Shown here: positions 51,936-59,486 of the stretch, piece after piece | How the letters are laid out: each line of letters opens with the position of its first letter | Numbering within the stretch: position 1 is the stretch's first letter | Assembly: GCA_018674495.1 (NCBI GenBank) | Contig: JABHAA010000158.1 | Span: forward strand, 1 to 63,768 | From: Rhodospirillaceae bacterium | Lineage (GTDB): Bacteria > Pseudomonadota > Alphaproteobacteria > Rhodospirillales > UBA2165 | DNA length: 63,768 nucleotides | Direction of reading: 5' to 3' | Notes under the pieces: model-generated | Told to the model about the DNA's origin: nothing | The model's database searches: none | The model's input: the letters and a program-made list of their open reading frames with translations, nothing else | Translations under genes and position numbers: made by a program

Positions 51936-52733
51936 ATGTCCGATATTAATTATCTTAAAGCCGCCGATCTGGAAGCCGCCGCCGCCAGCCTGAAATCCGC
52001 CTCCGAGGGGGCGTATCTCGCCGGCGGCATGACCCTGTTGCCGGCCATCAAGCTGGGTCTCAACCAGCCGTCTGATCTGGTCGATCTGGGCGGCATCGGT
52101 GCGCTTCATACCATCACGGTGGATGGCGAAACGCTAGTCATCGGCGCCATGGTTAACCACTACCAGGTGGCCAATTCCGATGACGTTAACGGCCGCATTC
52201 CGGCGCTGGCGGATCTGGCCGAAGGCATCGGTGATCCCCAGGTGCGCAACCGGGGTACCATCGGCGGTTCCATCGCCAATAACGATCCGGCGGCGGATTA
52301 TCCGGCTGCTTGCCTAGGCCTCGGCGCCACCATCATCACCAACCAACGGGAAATTGCCGCCGATGACTTCTTCACCGGGTTATTGGAAACCGCCCTCGAA
52401 GACGGCGAGATTATCACCGCCGTCTCCTTCCCGGTGCCGGAAAAAGCGGGCTATGCAAAGCTACAAAACCCGGCCAGCCGTTTTGCTCTGGTTGGGGTGT
52501 TCGTCTCATCGGGCGCCGGCGGCGTGCGGGTTGCGGTTACCGGCGCCGGTGCATCGGGTGTGTTCCGAGCTTCGGACGCGGAAGCGGCGCTGAGCGGTGA
52601 TTTCTCGGCGAGCGCTATCGCGGGTGCCAGCGTGGCCGAGGGCGGCATGTTGTCCGACATCCACGCGGCGGCAGATTATCGGGCGCATCTGGTGGGCGTC
52701 ATGGCGGCGCGCGCGGTGGAGGCTTGCGGGTAG
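51936..52733 (+). CDS. Molybdenum hydroxylase medium (FAD) subunit, CoxM-like
   Basis: A 265-residue FAD-binding PCMH-type protein with 'GAYLAGGMTLLPAIKLGL' and 'IGDPQVRNRGTIGGSIANNDPAADYPAACLGLGA', the flavin-binding motifs of CoxM. It takes electrons from the small subunit. GGGGGAACGG precedes ATG 51936. The small-large-medium order differs from the medium-small-large order of classical cox operons. No maturation genes (CoxD- or XdhC-like) accompany it. Confidence 0.92.
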   Translation: MSDINYLKAADLEAAAASLKSASEGAYLAGGMTLLPAIKLGLNQPSDLVDLGGIGALHTITVDGETLVIGAMVNHYQVANSDDVNGRIPALADLAEGIGDPQVRNRGTIGGSIANNDPAADYPAACLGLGATIITNQREIAADDFFTGLLETALEDGEIITAVSFPVPEKAGYAKLQNPASRFALVGVFVSSGAGGVRVAVTGAGASGVFRASDAEAALSGDFSASAIAGASVAEGGMLSDIHAAADYRAHLVGVMAARAVEACG

Positions 52734-52789
52734 AGGCTCGGCGGTTACTGAAATAAACCAGGTTGCCGATTCGCATTTAATTCCTGCAT

Positions 52790-52915
52790 TTAATTTGTAT
52801 ACTGTCACGAATTAAATGGATTGCGTTCAACCCCCGTTTTGTCATTTGTTAATTCGTGACAGTATACTAATTAATTCAATTTTTATAGCCGTAATTAGTA
52901 AACTGTCACGAAATA
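52790..52915. repeat. Cluster of three palindromic half-repeats, copy C of the dispersed family
   Basis: Three near-identical units: 52793-52815 (TTTGTATACTGTCACGAATT), its inverted partner 52849-52874 (starting TTAATTCGTGACAGTATACT), and a third, 52892-52914, in the first orientation (TAATTAGTAAACTGTCACG). Units 1 and 2, and units 2 and 3, can form long stems, giving mutually exclusive folds. They fill the gap between two convergent genes. Confidence 0.85.
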
Positions 52916-52946
52916 ATGGTGAATCATCGGCGCCGGCGCATCGGGC

Positions 52947-54071
52947 CTAGGCGGTGCCCCAGACCTCTTCGGCGATTGCGACCACCAGTTCCAGCTTGGC
53001 TCTGGTGTCGTCCATATCGACCACCTGGCCATCGCCGCCGCCGGACGAAAATCCGCATTGGGGGCTGAGCGCCAATTGATCCAGGGGCGCATATTTTGCG
53101 GCGGCATTGATGCGCGCCGTAATTTCGGATTTATTCTCTAGCGCCGGCGTCTTGGCGCTGATCAGGCCGAGGGTCGCCAGCTTGCCCTTGGGCAGATGCT
53201 GGAGTGGCGCAAAATCACCGGCCCGCTCGGTGTCGTATTCCAGAAAAAACGTATCCACGTTTAGCTGATTGAACAGCTTCTCGGCGATCGGCTCATAGCC
53301 GCCTTCGCCCATCCACATGCCCTTTAAATTGCCTCGGCACATATGCAGGCCGATGGTCATATTGTCCGGGCGGTCCCGCAAGGCATCGTTGATGACGCCG
53401 ATATAGGCGTCGGTCAGCTCGTCCGCATCTTCGCCCCGGCCGGCAATGGCGGCGCGGGCGTCGGTGTCGCAATTGCAGGGCAGCGCGGTATCATCGAGCT
53501 GCACATAGGTGCAGCCGGCCGCCGCCAGATCGGCAATCTCGTCCCGATAAATGGCGGCCAGGTCGGCAAAATAGGCGTCTCGGTCTGGATAGGCGCCCTT
53601 GTCGAAACTGTCATCGCCAAGAAAGAAATGCAGCACCGGCGGCGACGCCATCGTCACCTTGGGCAAACCTTTAAGGCTCATGGAGCGCAGATACGTATAA
53701 TCATCGGCGACGATAGTCCCCCGGCGTTTTAGTTTGGTTTCGGCATAAGGCGACGGCGGCGTGAATACCGTTCCGTCGGCGTTCTTGAAGGTAAGCGTGC
53801 CGGCATCGCGCACGCCCATCCCCTCCAATGCGCTGATGACGCCGCCGGACCAGACGGCGCGCCGAAACTCGCCATCGGTAATCGAAGCCAAGCCGATATC
53901 CTCCTGGAAGGCGGCAATCTCGGCAATGCATTGATCCTGGATCTCGCGGAAGCCATCCGCATCCATGGCGCCGGCGCGACGCTTGCGCGCCGCTTCGATC
54001 AGCCTGGCCGGGCGCACGAAACTGCCCACGTGATCGGCCCGGAATATATGTTTGCTGCTTATCTTTACCAT
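52947..54071 (-). CDS. MetE C-terminal-domain-type methyltransferase (cobalamin-independent methionine synthase II family)
   Basis: A 374-residue TIM-barrel protein equal to only the catalytic half of MetE. Zinc ligands are present: His and Cys in 'MTIGLHMCRGNLKG', Glu in 'DTFFLEYDTERAGDF' and Cys in 'ALSPQCGFSSG'. 'RADHVGSFVRPARLIEAARKR' is the usual start. Stand-alone versions transfer methyl groups between small thiols or act on unknown donors and often sit in catabolic clusters; a classic methionine role is possible but not shown. It is divergent from the ligase gene. Confidence 0.87.
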   Translation of the reverse strand: MVKISSKHIFRADHVGSFVRPARLIEAARKRRAGAMDADGFREIQDQCIAEIAAFQEDIGLASITDGEFRRAVWSGGVISALEGMGVRDAGTLTFKNADGTVFTPPSPYAETKLKRRGTIVADDYTYLRSMSLKGLPKVTMASPPVLHFFLGDDSFDKGAYPDRDAYFADLAAIYRDEIADLAAAGCTYVQLDDTALPCNCDTDARAAIAGRGEDADELTDAYIGVINDALRDRPDNMTIGLHMCRGNLKGMWMGEGGYEPIAEKLFNQLNVDTFFLEYDTERAGDFAPLQHLPKGKLATLGLISAKTPALENKSEITARINAAAKYAPLDQLALSPQCGFSSGGGDGQVVDMDDTRAKLELVVAIAEEVWGTA

Positions 54072-54144
54072 GCTCTAACCTTATCGGTGATGAGCGGGCG
54101 TGCAAGCATGGAATTCGCCGCTGCGCCAGATGGAGATAAAGGTC

Positions 54145-55449
54145 ATGTGGGAAACCCCAGAAACGCCATTTCCGGCGCAGAGCGCCGATGACATAGAGCG
54201 CCTGCAAAGCCGGCAGAAAAAACTGGCGGTAGAGCGCGCCAAGGCATCGGCGTTCTATGCCGGCAAGCTGGACCATATCAATATGGACCGGCTGGATGAG
54301 CCCGATGAATGGCGTAAAATCCCGATCCTCACCAAAGAGCAATTGCGCGGCCTGGCGCCGGATCGATTTTTCGATGATTTCTGCATCGGTAATCGGGCCG
54401 ATGTGGTCGAATATTGGCGCTCCGGCGGCGCCACCGGGCGGCCATTATTTTATCCGCGCTCCCGCGAAGACATGCGCTTCGGACTGGAAGCGTTCCGCCG
54501 TCTCTGGCTGGCGGCCGGCGTTGGCGCACATGATCTGGCCCACGTTGCCTTTCCGCTCGGCATTCATCCGGTAGGCAGCCTCTATGCGCGCACCGCCGAA
54601 GAACTCGGCATCGGCACGGTCTGGTGCGGCGCCGGCAATTCAACACCGTCGGAGCTACAGGTGGAATTGATCGAGACTTTGAAGCCTACCGTGTTCGCCG
54701 GCATGGCAAGTTACGGTCTGCAATTGGCGCAGGTGGCGGAGCGGATGGGCGTCGATCTGGCGGCCAGCTCGGTTACCAAGTTTCTGACCGCCGCCGAGCC
54801 GGTCTCGCCCGGCAAGCGGGCGCGTATCGAAAGCATGTGGGGGGCGGAGCTGTACGATCAATTCGGCTGCACCGAAGGCTCCGCCCTGGCCTCTGAGATC
54901 AGCGATCATGACGGCATGGTCTTTTGGACTGATTTGTATCATTTCGAGGTTCTGGACGAGGCAACCGAAGCGCCGGTTGCCGAGGGCGAAAACGGAATTT
55001 TGGTCATTACCCCGCTTTGGAACAACACCATTACGCCGTTCCTGCGCTGGAACATGGGCGACTATGTGCGCTGGCAGCGGGCCGAACCGGTGGTGGGCGA
55101 TGCCTTGTCGATCTATCCCAAAGTCTATCACGGCGCGCGCACTTCGGGCTTTTTCAAGGTGCGCGGCATCAATATCAACCATGCGGATTTTGACGATTTC
55201 ATGCTGCGCCAGTTGGATGTGGCCGACTACAAGGTCGAGATTGCCGAGACCGATACCCTCGACGCTATCCGCGTATTTATCGAGCTGGGGGAGGGGCCGG
55301 ACAGTGCCCAAGTGGCGGTGCGCGTGGCGGGCGCTATCAAGGCCAAATTTGAGGTCAGCCCGGACATGGAAATTCTAGCGCCGGGGAGCCTGGAAGCCGA
55401 GTTCACCGGCCAGGTAAAACAGAACCGCTTCATCGACAAGCGCGGATAA
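54145..55449 (+). CDS. PaaK-like AMP-forming acyl-CoA ligase (phenylacetate-CoA ligase family)
   Basis: About 434 residues. 'IPILTKEQLRGLAPDRFFDDF' and the ATP loop 'YWRSGGATGRPLFYPRS' followed by 'DQFGCTEGSALASEI' (A5 motif) match phenylacetate-CoA ligases, which activate aromatic acids to CoA thioesters. The C-terminal domain 'KVRGININHADFDDFML' is in place. ATG 54145 follows GGAGATAAAGG; ATG 54100 and 54130 are further upstream. The acid substrate is unknown, but a role in aromatic or haloaromatic breakdown fits the neighbours. Confidence 0.87.
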   Translation: MWETPETPFPAQSADDIERLQSRQKKLAVERAKASAFYAGKLDHINMDRLDEPDEWRKIPILTKEQLRGLAPDRFFDDFCIGNRADVVEYWRSGGATGRPLFYPRSREDMRFGLEAFRRLWLAAGVGAHDLAHVAFPLGIHPVGSLYARTAEELGIGTVWCGAGNSTPSELQVELIETLKPTVFAGMASYGLQLAQVAERMGVDLAASSVTKFLTAAEPVSPGKRARIESMWGAELYDQFGCTEGSALASEISDHDGMVFWTDLYHFEVLDEATEAPVAEGENGILVITPLWNNTITPFLRWNMGDYVRWQRAEPVVGDALSIYPKVYHGARTSGFFKVRGININHADFDDFMLRQLDVADYKVEIAETDTLDAIRVFIELGEGPDSAQVAVRVAGAIKAKFEVSPDMEILAPGSLEAEFTGQVKQNRFIDKRG

Positions 55450-55552
55450 TTTTTCCGAACTTCGATTTCGCGTATTATTCTCCATTTCAGCTTGGTTTTC
55501 GGCGCATAAATTCCCAATTCACTGATAGTCGAGGGAAGCCAAAGCCGAACGA

Positions 55553-58500
55553 ATGAATAAACGCGTCATATGGTACTGGGCCACCGCGCTTGCCCTGCTG
55601 GCCGCATCGTTGATTCTTGCGGGCACGGAATGGCAGGGGAACGCCCAACTGCACACGGTCATGGAAACCGTGGTGGCCACGCTTGCCCTGTTTATCGCTG
55701 TTCTGGCGCTGGCTCGTTATCACACAAAACGGGAATGCTTATACTTGCTGATCGGCATGGGTTTTGCCGGCACCGGTCTGTTGGATGTTTACCATGCGGT
55801 GGTAACATCTGAATTTTTTGTCCATTACATGCCGTCTGCTCCGGCGTTGCTCATTCCGTGGAGTTGGACGGCGGGACGTGTTCTTTTGTCTTCGATGATG
55901 GTCATAGGACTGCTTGTGAGCATCCGGGAAGGCCGCTCCGACGGCGCTCCCCCAATGAAGCCGGGCCAAGTCTATATTTTAACAGGTGCGTATACCGCCG
56001 CCTGTTTTTTGTTTTTCGCATTGGTGCCGATGCCGCGCGCCTATTATTTGGAATTTTTCCTCCCTAGGCCTGAAGAATTATTGTCAGCATTGCTTTTCTT
56101 TGCAGCCTTTGTCGGATTCGTAAAACGGCAGAATTGGCGCACCGGAGATTTCCAGCACTGGCTGATCCTGTCCTTAATCGTTGGCTTCTTTGCGCAGGCC
56201 GGCTTCATGGCCCATTCAATTCAGCTTTTCGACTTTAATTTCGATGTCGCCCATGTGTTGAAATTTATCAGCTACGGCTGCGTGCTGGCTGGGCTGATAT
56301 CCAGCGGATATGCCATTTTTGTCGCCGAAGTCGCCAACAATGAGCGCTATACCCAGGTTGTCGCCAATACCGCCGAAGGTATTGTGACCATAGACGAGCA
56401 GGGTAGTATCGAAAGTATCAACCCGGTTGCTTGCAGAATATTCGGTTACGGCGCTTCGGAAATGCTTGGTAAGAATGTTTCCGTATTGATGGCGCAGGAT
56501 TTGCGCGATCAGCATCACCAATATACCGAACAGTCTGATCTGAGCGCCCCCCGCGTCATCGATCAGGCGCGCGACCTAGAAGGGCTTAAAAAAGACGGAT
56601 CTTTGTTCCCCATGGAACTGACCGTTTCGCCCATGACCGTCAATGGCGAAAAGAAATTCGTCGGAATATTGCGCGATATCTCTGAGCGCAAAAATTCCGA
56701 ACATGAATTGTTGGAGCAGAAAATCTGGACCGAATTTGCCCTTGGAACCGCGAAGATCGGTACTTGGCAATGGAATGTTCAGGATGACACCCATTACTGG
56801 GATGATCATTTAAAAGAAATGTTCGGAGTGAGGCCCAAGGAATACAAAGGCTTCATGGCGGATGATTTTGCCCGCATCATACATCCGGATGATTTGGACC
56901 AAGTTAAGGCAGCCATGGCCGCCGCTCTGGATGGTGTCCAGGAATACAACAACGATTTCCGGGTGGTTTGGCCCGACGGCAGCTCCCATTGGATGAACTC
57001 GCGCGGCGAAATGAAGCGCGATGCGGATGGACGGCCGCTTCTGATAACGGGATCCTGCATCGCGATCGATGATCGGAAAATTGCCGAGCAGGCCCGGTCG
57101 GAAAGCGAATACCGCTTCCGAAGGTCGTTCGAAGATGCCGCAATCGGCATGACGGAAATTTCCCTGGATGGCGATTTTATCCGGGTCAATCGGTCTTTAT
57201 GTGACTTTCTTGGCTATGAAGGGGACCAGCTCCTTGGCATGAACGTTGGAGTAGTTACCTATCCTGAAGATGCCTTGGAGACGGGGGCCGTGCGCAAAAG
57301 GGCATTGGCCGGAGATAAAAGTGTTCCGGCGCAGGAAAAACGATATATCCGTAAAGATGGCCAAGTAGTCTGGGGGCGGGTGAGCCGTTCTCTGATCAAA
57401 GACGAAACCGGAAAGCCATTGTATTTTGTAGGCCAAATTCAGGACATTACCAGAGAGAAGCATGCCGAAGCCGATCGCCGTCTGGGCGAACAGAGATTTC
57501 AAGATTTCGCCAATTCGGCGGGCGACCGGTTTTGGGAAATGGATCAGGAATTCCGCTACACCTACATAACCGATACCCCGTCAAGCGAAGCCAGGATGCC
57601 ATCCGATGATATGATCGGCCTAGCCCGATGGGAATTTTCCGGTATCGACGCAAACACTCAAATTTGGCGGGATCATCGGGCCCTGTTGGCGGCAAACAAG
57701 CCTTTCCGGAATTTCGATTACGCTCGCGTCATGCCGAGCGGCAACGAAACCTGGATACGAACCAATGGTGTCCCGATTTTTGGCGATAAAGGGAAATTTC
57801 TGGGCTATCGGGGAACCAACGCAGACATAACCGACATCAAGGAAGCCGAAACCGCACAGCAAATATTTACCGATACCATCGAAGCCATCTCCGAAAGCGT
57901 TTATCTCTATGATCAAAACGACCGCTACGTGACTGGCAATTCCAACGTCGAAAAGGAATTTTCCGCGTTTAAGGATCTGCTTGTCCCCGGCACATCGGCG
58001 GATGCGATTGTCGAGGCGATCTGGGAACACCTGCTGCATGATGATGCCAAGACCGATCACCAAGCCTATATGACGGCGATATTAGATTTCCACGATACGC
58101 CGCGCTCGACGGTCGTTCAGCATCAGAAAGACGGCCGCTGGATCGAGATTATTCGCTACCGGACTGCTGACCAGGGCACGCTGATCATCCGCACCGATAT
58201 TTCGGAGCGCGTAAAACAGGAAGGCGAGTTGCGATTGGCCCAGGCCCATGCGGAGGCCGCCAATAGGGCCAAGTCGGAATTCCTGGCCTCAATGAGCCAC
58301 GAGCTGCGCACGCCGCTGAACGCCATCTTGGGGTTCAGCCAGTTGCTGGAGCACGATCCCAACGAGCCGATTTCCGAGGTTCAGTTGGGCTATACGCGTC
58401 ATGTGATCAAGGGCGGTGAGCATCTGCTCGAATTGATCGATCAGGTTCTTGAATTGTCCAAGATCGAGGCCGGCCAGATCGATTTGACGATCGAGAATAT

Positions 58501-59386
58501 CGAAGTGCACCAGGTGGTCGAAGAAGGCCTAGAAATGGTGCTGGCACGCGCCGAAAACGCCGGTGTAACCATTGAAAACCGTATGGCCGATGCGGATCTA
58601 CCGCTGGTCAGCACCGACCGGCTCCGCCTCCTGCAGGCGTTGCTCAATCTGATGTCGAACGCGGTGAAATATAATCGGGATGGTGGCTCCGTGACCGTCC
58701 GCTCCGAGATTGCCGATCCCGAATTTTTGCGCGTGACCGTTACCGGTCACGGCATCCCGGCAGAGAAACAAGGTGGCCTGTTCGAGCCGTTCAACCGCCT
58801 TGGCCGCGAGGCCGGCGATATCGAAGGTACCGGAATCGGCCTGACAATCACCAGCCAAATCGTCGAGTTGTTGGGTGGCCGCATCGGATTTGAAAGCCAA
58901 GAGGGCGTTGGCTCCTCATTCTGGATCGATATACCGATCGCTGAAGATCAGGCATCCGTCCTCGGCGCGGCGGAAGAGCCAAGCCCGGCTTTGGTAGGAA
59001 CCGGCGTTGGAAAAACCTCCGGCACGATCCTTTATGTGGAAGACAATCAGGCCAATCTGGAATTGATGAAAACCATAATCGAGCGTATTCCGGATGTTGA
59101 AATGATCGCCGCCGGCGACGCTGAAAACGCTATCGGCATAGCACGGGACCAGGTTCCCGATCTAATCCTCATGGATATCAATCTTCCTGGCATGAATGGC
59201 ATCGAGGCGCTGCATGCCTTGCGCGCCGATCAAAAAACCAAAAGAATTCCGGTTCTGGCGTTGACTGCAGCCGCCATGCCCGGCGAGATCGAAAAGGGCA
59301 AAAACGCCGGCTTCGAAGAATATCTCACCAAACCCATCGATGTGACCCATGTCTTGGCGACCATCTCGGCCTATTTAGACGCTTAA
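55553..59386 (+). CDS. Large hybrid sensor histidine kinase (MASE3-like, multiple PAS, REC)
   Basis: A 1277-residue membrane kinase. About 250 N-terminal residues form seven to eight helices resembling the MASE3 sensor domain. Five PAS/PAC-type segments follow (about 270-880, e.g. 'TAEGIVTIDEQGSIESINPVACRIFGYGASEML'). The phosphoacceptor is His916 in 'MSHELRTPLN'; N box 'LMSNAVKYN' and G2 'GTGIGLTIT' are normal, but the G1 box reads 'VTVTGHGI', with Val1063 where Asp is expected. A receiver domain ends the protein (phosphoacceptor Asp1208 in 'LILMDINLPG'). It lies just upstream of the dehalogenase gene and may sense its substrate or redox state. Confidence 0.92.
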   Translation: MNKRVIWYWATALALLAASLILAGTEWQGNAQLHTVMETVVATLALFIAVLALARYHTKRECLYLLIGMGFAGTGLLDVYHAVVTSEFFVHYMPSAPALLIPWSWTAGRVLLSSMMVIGLLVSIREGRSDGAPPMKPGQVYILTGAYTAACFLFFALVPMPRAYYLEFFLPRPEELLSALLFFAAFVGFVKRQNWRTGDFQHWLILSLIVGFFAQAGFMAHSIQLFDFNFDVAHVLKFISYGCVLAGLISSGYAIFVAEVANNERYTQVVANTAEGIVTIDEQGSIESINPVACRIFGYGASEMLGKNVSVLMAQDLRDQHHQYTEQSDLSAPRVIDQARDLEGLKKDGSLFPMELTVSPMTVNGEKKFVGILRDISERKNSEHELLEQKIWTEFALGTAKIGTWQWNVQDDTHYWDDHLKEMFGVRPKEYKGFMADDFARIIHPDDLDQVKAAMAAALDGVQEYNNDFRVVWPDGSSHWMNSRGEMKRDADGRPLLITGSCIAIDDRKIAEQARSESEYRFRRSFEDAAIGMTEISLDGDFIRVNRSLCDFLGYEGDQLLGMNVGVVTYPEDALETGAVRKRALAGDKSVPAQEKRYIRKDGQVVWGRVSRSLIKDETGKPLYFVGQIQDITREKHAEADRRLGEQRFQDFANSAGDRFWEMDQEFRYTYITDTPSSEARMPSDDMIGLARWEFSGIDANTQIWRDHRALLAANKPFRNFDYARVMPSGNETWIRTNGVPIFGDKGKFLGYRGTNADITDIKEAETAQQIFTDTIEAISESVYLYDQNDRYVTGNSNVEKEFSAFKDLLVPGTSADAIVEAIWEHLLHDDAKTDHQAYMTAILDFHDTPRSTVVQHQKDGRWIEIIRYRTADQGTLIIRTDISERVKQEGELRLAQAHAEAANRAKSEFLASMSHELRTPLNAILGFSQLLEHDPNEPISEVQLGYTRHVIKGGEHLLELIDQVLELSKIEAGQIDLTIENIEVHQVVEEGLEMVLARAENAGVTIENRMADADLPLVSTDRLRLLQALLNLMSNAVKYNRDGGSVTVRSEIADPEFLRVTVTGHGIPAEKQGGLFEPFNRLGREAGDIEGTGIGLTITSQIVELLGGRIGFESQEGVGSSFWIDIPIAEDQASVLGAAEEPSPALVGTGVGKTSGTILYVEDNQANLELMKTIIERIPDVEMIAAGDAENAIGIARDQVPDLILMDINLPGMNGIEALHALRADQKTKRIPVLALTAAAMPGEIEKGKNAGFEEYLTKPIDVTHVLATISAYLDA

Positions 59387-59426
59387 AAACTTGGCGGCAG
59401 ACGAAATGTTTTGAATGTCGAGGGCC

Positions 59427-59446
59427 TGCCGCTTATCGTAGCGGCA
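59427..59446 (+). terminator. Hairpin between the hybrid kinase and the dehalogenase gene
   Basis: TGCCGCT 59427-59433 pairs with AGCGGCA 59440-59446 around loop TATCGT. There is no T-tract. It could attenuate read-through from the kinase gene into the dehalogenase gene, which starts 40 bases later. Confidence 0.4.
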
Positions 59447-59486
59447 ACCCTGTGCGGCCCGATGATTAGAGGCCGAGGAACATTTC

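Noticed and set aside
49097..52733. Form I aerobic carbon monoxide dehydrogenase.
   Set aside because: The active-site loop AYxCSFR is missing; the large subunit has RGAGR, so only form II-type molybdenum hydroxylase can be claimed.
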